Origin: Chloroflexota bacterium
GTDB taxonomy: Bacteria > Chloroflexota > Limnocylindria > QHBO01
Direction of reading: 5' to 3'
NCBI GenBank assembly: GCA_005880165.1
Contig: VBJP01000064.1
Coordinates: forward strand, 1 to 14,057
DNA length: 14,057 nt
The translations under genes were made by a program, and so were the position numbers. Below, one piece after another: positions 6,828 to 13,709 of the stretch (within the stretch, counting starts at the first letter, position 1; the number at the start of each line of letters is the position of its first letter). The notes under the pieces were generated by a model that saw only the letters and a program-made list of their open reading frames with translations, was not told the DNA's origin and ran no database searches.

Positions 6828-7534
6828 ATCGCGACGACCAGATCGAACGTGCCCTTCGCGAACCCGGACCTCGTGAGCATGGCTATGTCCCGATTGGACT
6901 TCCCGCGACCGCAGACGAAGCGCGAGGCCGCCTCTCGCGAAGAAGCCGAATGCTGCAGAGCGTCATGCCGCTCGGTGGGCTCGCGGCAGCCGTCGCGGCG
7001 GGGGCAGTCATCGCGATCGTCCTCAGCCGGGGAATCACTCCCACGCCGGGGAGCAACGGGCCGGCCGCGAGCCCATCGCCAACGCCATCACCAGCACCCA
7101 TCGGCGCCTGCGGCGCGGGCGACTTCGCGTGGACGAGCGACTCGTGGGGTGGGGCTGCGGGATCGCGCGGAACAATCGTGGTCGCGCGGGCTGTGACGAG
7201 CCTCGCACCGTGCGTGATTCACGGTCGGGCGACGCTCACCCTGCGCGACGCGAATGGCACGCTGCTGATCACAGGCCAGACGGCGCCGACGGACATCAAG
7301 GTCAATGCTGGCATGCAGGTCGAGGTGGGCGTGACCTGGAGCAACTGGTGCGGGGCGGAGCCTGCCCAGCCGATGTCTCTCCAGCTGACCCTGCCTGGCG
7401 ACTCGACCCCGGTTCCACTCGTCCCGGCCAACGACCACGGCCTTACGTTCCAGACCTGCAACGGGCCAGGGCAGCCGTCAACCCTCGGCGGGACGAACTT
7501 CCAGCCATCCTCTCGCCCGCCTATCCAACGCTGA
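6824..7534 (+). CDS. Membrane-anchored anti-sigma-like protein with extracytoplasmic DUF4232-like domain
   Basis: 236 residues, starting at the ATG that overlaps the sigma factor stop. Residues 1-46 are a short, charged cytoplasmic segment. One membrane helix follows (about 47-67, PLGGLAAAVAAGAVIAIVL), then a Ser/Pro/Thr linker (ASPSPTPSPAP) and an outer domain with four Cys (96, 130, 176, 212) suited to two disulfides. The outer domain resembles DUF4232 (a Cys near its start, then SLAPCVIHGRATLTLRDANG). Position and topology argue for an anti-sigma factor, but the cytoplasmic part has no HxxxCxxC zinc anti-sigma motif and is very short. It may bind sigma by a different helix, or may merely be a sigma-controlled surface protein. 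It shares the Pro/Ser-linker style with the LCP protein in this window. Confidence 0.72.
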   Translation: MNRDDQIERALREPGPREHGYVPIGLPATADEARGRLSRRSRMLQSVMPLGGLAAAVAAGAVIAIVLSRGITPTPGSNGPAASPSPTPSPAPIGACGAGDFAWTSDSWGGAAGSRGTIVVARAVTSLAPCVIHGRATLTLRDANGTLLITGQTAPTDIKVNAGMQVEVGVTWSNWCGAEPAQPMSLQLTLPGDSTPVPLVPANDHGLTFQTCNGPGQPSTLGGTNFQPSSRPPIQR

Positions 7535-7562
7535 GCGTTTCGCCGATCTTCGCGCACCCGGC

Positions 7563-7568
7563 TAGGCT
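7563..7568 (+). promoter_or_regulatory. -10 box of the DUF255 gene
   Basis: TAGGCT is followed by TCGGAC and the GTG at 7575. With the last T at -7, transcription would start exactly at the G of GTG, giving a leaderless mRNA. There is no Shine-Dalgarno sequence. The -35 is unclear (TTCGCC at 7539-7544, spacer 18, is poor). Confidence 0.42.
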
Positions 7569-7574
7569 TCGGAC

Positions 7575-9656
7575 GTGGATGACACGTCCGAGGTCACCGC
7601 GGGGCATCGGTACACGAACCGGCTCGCCAATGAGACGAGCCCGTATCTGCTGCAGCACGCGCACAACCCGGTCGACTGGTATCCGTGGGGCGCCGAGGCG
7701 CTCGAACGCGCGAAGCGGGAAGACCGGCCGATCTTTCTGTCCATCGGTTACTCCGCCTGCCATTGGTGCCACGTCATGGAGCGCGAGTCGTTCGAGGATA
7801 CGGCGATCGCCGAGCAGATGAACCGGGACTTCGTGCCGATCAAGGTGGACCGCGAGGAGCGGCCCGACCTGGACGAGGTGTACATGGCCGCTGTCCAGGC
7901 CATGACCGGATCCGGCGGCTGGCCGATGAACGTCTTCTTGACGCCCGACCTGCAGCCGTTCTACGGCGGGACCTACTTCCCGCCAAATGACCGGCACGGG
8001 CTGCCGGGATTCCCGCGCGTCCTCGCGGGGGTCGCCGACGCCTACCGGTCTCGACGCGACGAGGTGGCTTCCCAGGCCGGGCTGCTCGCGCGACACCTGC
8101 GCGAGCAGCTCGCGCTTCCGCCGGGCGGCGCTGACCCGCAGCGCGACCAGCTGGATGGCGCGGTTCGTCGCCTGGGCGCCGCGTTCGATTCGGCTCGCGG
8201 TGGCTTTGGCGGCGCGCCCAAGTTCCCGGCACCCATGACGCTCGAGTTCCTGCTGCGCGTGTGGCGTCGCAGCCAGGACCCGGACATCCTGCGCATGGTC
8301 ACTGTCACGCTCGACGCCATGGCCAACGGCGGGATCCAAGACCAGCTGGGTGGCGGCTTTGCTCGCTACAGCATCGATGCAGACTGGCTGGTGCCGCACT
8401 TCGAGAAGATGCTCTACGACAACGCTCAACTCGCCCACGCCTACCTCGAAGCGTTCCGCGCGACAGGCGAAGCGCGATATCGCGCCGTCGTCGAGTCAAC
8501 GCTCGACTTCGTACTCCGCGAGCTCGCGACCTCGGATGGCGGCTTTGCGTCGGCGTTGGATGCCGACAGTGAGGGCGAGGAGGGACGCTTCTACGTTTGG
8601 ACTGATGCCGAGCTGCGCTCAGTCCTTGTGGAGGCCGGGCTATCGGCTTCGGAGGCCGATGAGGTGGCGCGCTACTGGGACGTCACGCCCGAGGGGAACT
8701 GGGAGGGACGCTCAATTCTTCGCGGGTCCGGCTCCCCGCCGGATGCCGAATTGATTGCCCGCGCCCGGAAATCCCTGCTCGCTGCCCGCGGGCGGCGGGT
8801 CCGACCCGCGCGCGATGAGAAGCAGATCGCCGCCTGGAACGGCCTGCTCCTCAGGTCCCTCGCGGAGGCGGCCGGCCCCCTGGAGGAAACCGATTACCTC
8901 GCCGCTGCCGATGGGATCGCGGGCTTCGTCCGGAAGGTCTTGCTGCAGCCGGATGGCGCGCTATGGCGCACCGCGCGCGATGGGGTGGGCCATACGCCCG
9001 CCTTCCTCGAGGATTACGCCTGTCTCGCTGATGGCCTGCTGGCCCTCCACGCGGCGCTCGGGCGCGGGGACGATCTGCTCCTCGTGCGCCAGCTCATGGA
9101 CCGGGCCATCGCCGATTTCTGGGACGAAGAGGCGGGCACCTTCTGGGATACGTCAGACGCGCACGAGGCGATCGTGGCGCGACCGCGCTCAGTGATCGAC
9201 GGTGCAACGCCGGCCGGCAACTCCGTCGCGGCCGACGTGCTGCTGCGGCTGGCTCTGCTGACCGGCGAGGCGGACTACGACCGGCGGGCGCGCTCGATCC
9301 TCCGAATCGTCGGGGATGCCCTCGATCGTCAGCCGCAACTCTTTGGGCGGATGCTCGGCGCCGTCGATCGATCGCTGTCGGACCCGATCGACGTAGTGAT
9401 CGCCACGACTCCTGGGGACGCGGGCGACGATCTACGGGCGGTGGCACACCGCGGGTACTCGCCGAACCTGGTCGTAGCGACTCTCAATCCAGGGGACGCT
9501 ACGGCGCAGTGGTCACTCTTCGTCGACAAGCGGCCTTTGGAGGGGAAGCCGACGGCCTACGTATGCCGCGGATACGCCTGCCGGGCACCTACCAGCGACG
9601 CCGCCAAGGTCGAGCGCCAGATCGCCGATCTGGAAAATGGGTCCGCCGCGCCGTAG
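7575..9656 (+). CDS. DUF255/YyaL family protein: thioredoxin-like domain fused to a six-hairpin (glycosidase-like) domain
   Basis: 693 residues, the normal length for this family (bacterial YyaL, animal SPATA20). The N-terminus is highly conserved: NRLANETSPYLLQHAHNPVDW, then WGAEAL and the thioredoxin-like redox motif C62-H-W-C65, followed by VMERESFED and KVDREERPDLD. GGWPMNVFLTPD and GGTYFPP complete the thioredoxin-like fold. From about residue 200 the protein continues as an alpha/alpha barrel, with FGGAPKFPAP, GGFARYSIDADWLVPHFEKMLYDNA, and DEKQIAAWNGLL. The family's reaction is not settled; a redox or isomerase-like role has been proposed for relatives. No signal peptide is visible, so it should be cytoplasmic. 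The start is GTG 7575, supported by the family N-terminus beginning within 15 residues and by the -10 box just upstream. It lies 40 bp after the anti-sigma gene. Confidence 0.9.
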   Translation: MDDTSEVTAGHRYTNRLANETSPYLLQHAHNPVDWYPWGAEALERAKREDRPIFLSIGYSACHWCHVMERESFEDTAIAEQMNRDFVPIKVDREERPDLDEVYMAAVQAMTGSGGWPMNVFLTPDLQPFYGGTYFPPNDRHGLPGFPRVLAGVADAYRSRRDEVASQAGLLARHLREQLALPPGGADPQRDQLDGAVRRLGAAFDSARGGFGGAPKFPAPMTLEFLLRVWRRSQDPDILRMVTVTLDAMANGGIQDQLGGGFARYSIDADWLVPHFEKMLYDNAQLAHAYLEAFRATGEARYRAVVESTLDFVLRELATSDGGFASALDADSEGEEGRFYVWTDAELRSVLVEAGLSASEADEVARYWDVTPEGNWEGRSILRGSGSPPDAELIARARKSLLAARGRRVRPARDEKQIAAWNGLLLRSLAEAAGPLEETDYLAAADGIAGFVRKVLLQPDGALWRTARDGVGHTPAFLEDYACLADGLLALHAALGRGDDLLLVRQLMDRAIADFWDEEAGTFWDTSDAHEAIVARPRSVIDGATPAGNSVAADVLLRLALLTGEADYDRRARSILRIVGDALDRQPQLFGRMLGAVDRSLSDPIDVVIATTPGDAGDDLRAVAHRGYSPNLVVATLNPGDATAQWSLFVDKRPLEGKPTAYVCRGYACRAPTSDAAKVERQIADLENGSAAP

Positions 9657-9698
9657 GGGCCTCGTACCGCGGCGACGTGACCTTGTCCACCTATTACG

Positions 9699-9845
9699 TC
9701 ATGCCCATGGCGAGCACATTGCCCGGTCACGCCCCGTCCGTGGGCAACCGATCAGGACGACGGTGAGGGCAGCGGCTGCGGACTCGATGGCATGACCCTG
9801 CCCGCCCTCGTCGACATGGACCTGCACCAGAACAGCCGAGCGCAT
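9699..9845 (-). CDS. Small hypothetical protein, 48 residues
   Basis: A minus-strand ORF running from ATG 9845 to TGA 9699. It is preceded by a perfect AGGAGG four bases before the ATG, the strongest ribosome binding site in the window. The product begins MRSAVLVQVHVDEGGQGHAI and is not recognised; its first strand is reminiscent of small dimeric alpha-beta barrel proteins, but it is shorter than those. It lies 22 bases after the point where the neighbouring cyclase gene would end if its frameshift were repaired (9868), so it could be the last gene of that unit, possibly itself truncated. The rest of 9657-9935 shows nothing else on either strand. Confidence 0.35.
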   Translation of the reverse strand: MRSAVLVQVHVDEGGQGHAIESAAAALTVVLIGCPRTGRDRAMCSPWA

Positions 9846-9935
9846 TTAGCCTCCTGTCCTCGATCGGTCACCCTGGCGAGGTAGCTCCTCCCGTCAGGAC
9901 GAGACGGAAGACCTGGCGCGGGGTGGCAAGGCCCT

Positions 9936-10619
9936 TTAGCTCGTGGAGCCCTCCACGAGATCCCTTGTCGTCGAGGACAGCAGCACCTCGCCAGAGGAGG
10001 CCAACGACATTACCCGGGCGGCGGCATGGACTGCCGTGCCGCGAACGTCGTCACCGACGTACTCGATCTCGCCGGTGTGGATACCCACACGGATCGGCAG
10101 GCCGATCTCGTGGGCGGAGCGCGTCATCGCCGCGCCGCAACGGACGGCATTGGTCGCACTGTCGAAAACGGCCAGGAACCCATCGCCGGTCGTCTTGACC
10201 TCACGCCCATGGAGGGTATTGAGGTCATCGCGGAGGCGGACATTGTGATGCCGCAAGAGCTCCTGCCAGGCGACGTCGCCGAGTCGTTCCAGCATCGCCG
10301 TCGAGTCCACGATGTCGGTGAACAGCATGGTCGCAAGGACTCGCTGCCCGGGACCCGCGGGGGGCGTGCTGGCGACCCGGCCGCTCGTCCATTCAACGAT
10401 CCCCCAGGGCTCATCACCAATCACCCACGCGTCGTGGCCGGGTGGAATCTCGAAGATGGAGTCGGGCGGAATGTCTAGTTCCTCGCCGTCGTCCATACGC
10501 ACCCGCAGGATGCCGGACACCGAGTGGCCGAGATGGTGAACCTCGCAGCTTCGGGTCTTCATGATCGGCGCCAGATCGGTCGACCATCGCCACCCCGGCT
10601 CGAACCGGGTCCTCACCAC
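9936..10619 (-). CDS. Cupin domain fused to class III adenylate/guanylate cyclase domain, probably frameshifted at both ends
   Basis: The longest open frame is 227 residues from GTG 10619. Residues 1-78 are a cupin (FEPGWRWSTDLAPIM, VHHLGH, MDDGEELDIPPDSIFEIPPGHDAWVIGDEP). From about 92 a class III cyclase domain follows: LFTDIVDST with the two metal-binding Asp, VKTTGDG with the second metal site, GIHTGEI, and GTAVHAAARV, where His replaces the usual Asn, as in many bacterial relatives. The frame stops at 9936 right after RDLVEGSTS, while the family's usual ending (LHELKGLATPRQVFRL) is readable in another frame down to 9868. At the 5' end the cupin-like segment NARVNLVSLGDTTV precedes the GTG in the same frame, but no start codon lies between it and an upstream TAG; MRSVSS from ATG 10678 is in another frame. 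It is therefore a likely pseudogene or a sequence with two indel errors. Confidence 0.68.
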   Translation of the reverse strand: MVRTRFEPGWRWSTDLAPIMKTRSCEVHHLGHSVSGILRVRMDDGEELDIPPDSIFEIPPGHDAWVIGDEPWGIVEWTSGRVASTPPAGPGQRVLATMLFTDIVDSTAMLERLGDVAWQELLRHHNVRLRDDLNTLHGREVKTTGDGFLAVFDSATNAVRCGAAMTRSAHEIGLPIRVGIHTGEIEYVGDDVRGTAVHAAARVMSLASSGEVLLSSTTRDLVEGSTS

Positions 10620-10722
10620 GGTGGTATCACCGAGGCTGACTAGATTGACCCGCGCATTTGGGAGCTAACGGACCTCATCCGGACGGGCCAGGCTCTTGTG
10701 GCGCAAACGGGCATGGGCTCCA

Positions 10723-10728
10723 ATTATC
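10723..10728 (-). promoter_or_regulatory. -10 box upstream of the cupin-cyclase gene
   Basis: On the minus strand GATAAT (5 of 6 to TATAAT) is followed by TGGAGCCC and an ATG at 10714. With the last T at -7, transcription would start at 10716, two bases before that ATG. The ATG opens a frame (MPVCATRAWPVRMRSVSS...) that runs to a stop at about 10641 and would need a frameshift to join the cupin. It suggests where the original gene began. No good -35 is seen, and the rest of 10620-10810 shows nothing recognisable. Confidence 0.35.
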
Positions 10729-10810
10729 CGATCGCCCGCCGCCGTCACCTAGCGGCCGCTCTACGCCCTGTCCAGCTCGTGCCGTAATGAGGTAGTGCAT
10801 CCCTTTTAGG

Positions 10811-11335
10811 TCAGCCAGGTCTTGATTCGTCGATGCTGCGAACCCACTCGCGAATGCGATCGCCGGCGACATTGACTCCGGTGCGTCCAGCAGGTACGAA
10901 GCCGCGGCTGCGATAAAGCCGATGCGAACGCTCGTTGTCTTCGTGAGTCGAAAGCTGGACTCGCGAATACCCGCGCCGTCGCGCCTCGTCCAGAACGCTG
11001 TCCAAAAGAACTCCACCGATACCCTCTCCCCACCGGTCAGGAAGCACGTAGATGAGGTCGAGGTAGCAGGCTCCGGGTATGAGCGGACCAGCTCCGGCGT
11101 CTTCGCGGCCGGGCATGGACAAGGCCATCCCGACTGACTCCCCTCCGGCGTCCGCGATGAGGAACCAAGTGAGGGGATTGCGAAGGTTATCGGCAACCTG
11201 CTCAATGCGCTCTGCGGGTATGGCGCGGCCCTTTCGCCGAACCAGGTTCGACCTCACATAGATCGATAGCGCGGCATCCACGTCGGTGGAACTGCCCATG
11301 CGAACGGTAACCGGGTCCCTGGCTCCTGAACTCAT
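10811..11335 (-). CDS. GNAT-family N-acetyltransferase
   Basis: 174 residues from ATG 11335, which overlaps the yjbQ stop by one base (TGATG), so translation is coupled; the longer open frame upstream to 11683 lies antisense-style over yjbQ in another frame and is not used. The fold is visible: VRMGSSTDVDAALSIYVRSN as the first strand and helix, FLIADAGGESVGMAL as strands 2-3, and YLDLIYVLPDRWGEGIGGVLLDSVLDEARRRG as motif A, whose R-W-G-E-G-I-G loop binds the acetyl-CoA pyrophosphate. SHRLYRSRGFVPAG forms motif B. The substrate is unknown. It could modify a small amine or a protein N-terminus. Confidence 0.86.
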   Translation of the reverse strand: MSSGARDPVTVRMGSSTDVDAALSIYVRSNLVRRKGRAIPAERIEQVADNLRNPLTWFLIADAGGESVGMALSMPGREDAGAGPLIPGACYLDLIYVLPDRWGEGIGGVLLDSVLDEARRRGYSRVQLSTHEDNERSHRLYRSRGFVPAGRTGVNVAGDRIREWVRSIDESRPG

Positions 11336-11748
11336 CAGGCCGGGACGAACGAGAGGCGGACCTGGCGCGCGGTCTTCTCGGCGTTCGCGTCGACAAGGGC
11401 GATCGACTGCCAGGTGCCGAGCGCCATGCGCCCCTGCAGTACCGGAACGCTCACCGATGAGGCCGCCAGCAGCGGAACGAGGTGATCGGCGCCGTGGCCG
11501 CGCGGGCCGTGGCGATGGACCCATCGGTCGTCGCGCGGCAGCAGCCGATCGAGCGCTTCCATCAGGTCCTGCTCGCTTCCCGAGCCGAGCTCCATGACCA
11601 CGAGCCCCGCGGTCGCATGCGGGACGAAGACGTGCAGCAGCCCGTCGCGACGGGAGGCAACGTCGTTCAGGAACCCGGCGCACGCATCGGTCAGGCTATA
11701 GACGCCTCGCTTCCCATCGGTCTGGACAATGACCTCCCGCGATTGCAT
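11335..11748 (-). CDS. yjbQ: YjbQ/UPF0047 family protein (secondary thiamine-phosphate synthase-like)
   Basis: 137 residues from ATG 11748. It matches the YjbQ (UPF0047) family end to end: GVYSLTDACAGFL, then VFVPHATAGLVV (H44, T46), then WVHRHGPRGHGADHL with H80, H85 and H89 as likely metal or phosphate contacts, and VPVLQGRMALGTWQSIALVD near the C-terminus. Some members have weak thiamine-phosphate synthase activity in E. coli, but the true role is not known, so the name is provisional. The frame is open further upstream, but those codons lie inside the divergent LCP gene. No ribosome binding site precedes the ATG, and a -10 box lies 6-9 bases upstream, implying a leaderless mRNA. It is the first gene of a two-gene unit with the acetyltransferase. 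Confidence 0.87.
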   Translation of the reverse strand: MQSREVIVQTDGKRGVYSLTDACAGFLNDVASRRDGLLHVFVPHATAGLVVMELGSGSEQDLMEALDRLLPRDDRWVHRHGPRGHGADHLVPLLAASSVSVPVLQGRMALGTWQSIALVDANAEKTARQVRLSFVPA

Positions 11749-11770
11749 CCACCGAGTATCATGCCGCCCG
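11749..11770. promoter_or_regulatory. 22-bp divergent promoter with overlapping -10 boxes (yjbQ / LCP gene)
   Basis: The whole gap between the two start codons is 22 bp. On the plus strand TATCAT (11757-11762, 5 of 6) is followed by GCCGCCCG and ATG 11771. On the minus strand CATGAT (11763-11758) or GATACT (11760-11755) precedes ATG 11748 by 9 or 6 bases. The boxes overlap in the near-symmetric core GTATCATG. No ribosome binding site exists for either gene, and neither -35 is convincing; both would lie inside the opposite coding region. Confidence 0.5.
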
Positions 11771-12757
11771 ATGTTTGCCCGGGCACGCGATAGCTGGATC
11801 GGCCGTGGCGCGGTGGCGGTCGCCGTGCTCATCGTGGTGGTGGTGGCCTGCACCCTGGTGGTGGCCCCCAAGCCGATTGCGCGGCTGATGCCCACCGCGA
11901 GCCCGTCACCAACCCCGACCCTCAGCCCATCGCCAACCGCCAGCCCGACGCCGGCTCCCACGCCGAAACCAAAGCCGAGCCCGCTCCTCTCGAAGCGCAT
12001 CACCGTGCTGGTCCTGGGCACCGACTCGAATGCATCCCGGCTGAGGCGGGGAATGGGCAAGCTGACCGACTCGATCATGGTGCTCAGCGTGAACGCCAAG
12101 CACACTCAGGTCTCGATGATCTCCTTTCCTCGCGACATGGTCGACATCCCGACCGGCAACGGCGGGGTCTGGTCGCTGAAGATCAACGCCCTGACCTACT
12201 ACCGCGGCGAAGCCGCCATGAAGCGGGCGATCGCCACCACCATCGGTCAGCCAATTAACTACTACCTCGAGATCAACATGGAGGACTTCGGCCGGCTGGT
12301 GAATGGGATCGGGGGGATCGACGTCATCGTCCCGGCCTCGATCTACGACCCGTCAATTGGCCTCAACATCCGGGCGGGACGCCGGCACATGAACGGCAAC
12401 CTGGCGCTCAGCTACGCCAGGAGCCGCCACACTACCAGCGACTGGGATCGCGCGGCGCGGCAGCAGCTGATCCTGACGGCCATCGTCCGCAAGCTGGTCA
12501 ATCCCAAGACGAAGTTCCACTTGTCGGGCCTGATCCCAACCCTGAAGACGCTGCGGACGGACATGCCGCTCGCGCAGGTCAGCACCTTCGTCCAGATCGC
12601 AAGGCTCTCGGCCAAGGCCAGGGTCATTGGCGGCGTCCTGGCGCCGCCAGCGTTTGCGGGCTTCACCGGCATCGAGCCGGGGACGGGTCGCGGCTGGATC
12701 CAGGAGCCCAACCTGAGCGCCATTCGCTCCTATGCGAGGGCCCTCTTCGCGCGCTGA
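11771..12757 (+). CDS. LytR-CpsA-Psr (LCP) family cell-envelope phosphotransferase
   Basis: 328 residues from ATG 11771. A short basic cytoplasmic end and one membrane helix (about 13-31, GAVAVAVLIVVVVACTLVV) are followed by a Ser/Thr/Pro-rich linker (about 42-70). The extracytoplasmic LCP domain has LGTDSN (82-87) with R91 and R92 nearby, LTDS (98-101), the SFPRD motif (118-122), KINALTYYRG, LEINMEDFGRLVNGIGGIDV, and SYARSRH (214-220) before DWDRAARQQ. The Asp and Arg residues that bind polyprenyl pyrophosphate and Mg2+ in this family are therefore present. LCP enzymes transfer undecaprenyl-linked glycopolymers to the cell wall or to other surface acceptors. No partner glycosyltransferase lies nearby. 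The upstream in-frame ATG at 11729 overlaps yjbQ and would add an un-LCP-like stretch, so 11771 is preferred. Confidence 0.91.
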   Translation: MFARARDSWIGRGAVAVAVLIVVVVACTLVVAPKPIARLMPTASPSPTPTLSPSPTASPTPAPTPKPKPSPLLSKRITVLVLGTDSNASRLRRGMGKLTDSIMVLSVNAKHTQVSMISFPRDMVDIPTGNGGVWSLKINALTYYRGEAAMKRAIATTIGQPINYYLEINMEDFGRLVNGIGGIDVIVPASIYDPSIGLNIRAGRRHMNGNLALSYARSRHTTSDWDRAARQQLILTAIVRKLVNPKTKFHLSGLIPTLKTLRTDMPLAQVSTFVQIARLSAKARVIGGVLAPPAFAGFTGIEPGTGRGWIQEPNLSAIRSYARALFAR

Positions 12758-12783
12758 GCGGCTTCGCCGGGCCGAGCTCCCGC

Positions 12784-13662
12784 CTAGCCGGTGGCGTATC
12801 CGTGCTGACCGATGAACAGCAGCCCCGCCCCTAGCCAGGTGAAGAGGACGCCGGCGAAGCCCAGCACCAGCAGCCACGGGGCGGCCGCGCCCCATCGGTC
12901 ACGCCGCCCCGCCAGGTGGAGCTCGGCCGCATAGACGAGCCAGGTGGCCGCCGCAGCGAGCTCCTTGGGATCGTTGTTCCAGTACGAGCGCCAGGCCAGG
13001 TTGGCCCACACGGAGCCTAGCGCGATGGCGGCGGTGAGCAGCGGGAAGGCCACGATCACCGCCACGCCGGCGGCGCGACGCGACACGGCTGCGGTCGGCA
13101 GCAGCGCGATGCGATCGCCGCTCCAGCGCTGGGCGATCTCGCTCAGCGCGGCCAGGAAGGCGACGCCTCCGGCGCCGTACGAGGCGATGGCGGCACCCAC
13201 GTGCACGGTCAGCAGCACGGGCTGCTGGAGGGCGGGCACCAGGGGCAACGCCTCGTTGGGCAGGGCGAGGCCATAGCCAACCAGCAGACCGGCGAGCAGT
13301 GCGGCGGGCGCCGCGAGTCCGTGGATCGGCGCGCTGCGGGCCACGAGCAGGTAGCCGGCGAGCAGTGCTGCAGCGAAGGTGAGGGCCGTCTCGGCCAGGT
13401 TCGTCCACGGGGCGTGGCCGGTGATCGCGGCAGTCACTGCGAGCGAAGCCAGCAGCAGGACCAGCCCGAGCTGCAGAAGCCGATAGGGGAGATCCGCGAG
13501 GAGATTGCCCCCGGCGCCGACCGAGGTCGACCCGGACCCGGTGCTCGCCTCGAGGCTGGCGTCCGCGCGCGCCAGTCGCAGCGCGACGCCCGCAACCCCG
13601 AGCGCGGCGGCTGCCGCGAGCGCCACCAGCGCGGAGACTCCCAGGACGACGGATGCGGTCAC
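12784..13662 (-). CDS. ccsA: CcsA/CcmC-type cytochrome c assembly protein (heme handling)
   Basis: 292 residues from GTG 13662, which has GGGAG six bases upstream. It is a multi-spanning membrane protein of about eight helices. Family marks are GHAPWTNLAET (82-92, the usual G-R-x-P-x-S-N-x-x-E motif), H154 in TVHVGAAIASYG, and H287 in FIGQHGYA, the two likely heme-ligand histidines. The heme-binding tryptophan motif reads WANLAWRSYWNNDPKE (219-234), where relatives have W-x-W-D-P-K-E; N230 replaces the second Trp. The protein passes heme across the membrane for attachment to apocytochromes (system II uses CcsA with ResB; system I uses CcmC). No partner is in the window, so the system type is unresolved. 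It ends 26 bp from the convergent LCP gene and begins 47 bp after the zinc-ribbon gene, likely one operon. Confidence 0.85.
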   Translation of the reverse strand: MTASVVLGVSALVALAAAAALGVAGVALRLARADASLEASTGSGSTSVGAGGNLLADLPYRLLQLGLVLLLASLAVTAAITGHAPWTNLAETALTFAAALLAGYLLVARSAPIHGLAAPAALLAGLLVGYGLALPNEALPLVPALQQPVLLTVHVGAAIASYGAGGVAFLAALSEIAQRWSGDRIALLPTAAVSRRAAGVAVIVAFPLLTAAIALGSVWANLAWRSYWNNDPKELAAAATWLVYAAELHLAGRRDRWGAAAPWLLVLGFAGVLFTWLGAGLLFIGQHGYATG

Positions 13663-13709
13663 GTCTGCTCCCTCAATGCGCGCCGAACGCGGGACCGACC
13701 AGGCTCCGG

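Noticed and set aside
7521..8438. A 305-codon minus-strand frame opposite the start of the DUF255 gene.
   Set aside because: It lies over the most conserved part of that gene and carries no motif of its own.
10641..10650. ATTGACC as a plus-strand -35 in the gap before the acetyltransferase.
   Set aside because: No -10 box at a suitable distance and no plus-strand gene follows.
11336..11683. N-terminal extension of the acetyltransferase frame up to 11683.
   Set aside because: This part overlaps yjbQ in another frame and is low-complexity Arg/Ala. GNAT homology begins just after ATG 11335, which overlaps the yjbQ stop.
11749..12105. N-terminal extension of the yjbQ frame up to 12105.
   Set aside because: It runs antisense to the LCP linker, giving Gly/Val repeats. 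The family N-terminus begins at ATG 11748.
12758..12783. Possible terminator hairpin (CGGCTTCGCCG) between the LCP gene and ccsA.
   Set aside because: The stem is only four base pairs with no T-run. Such motifs occur by chance in GC-rich DNA.
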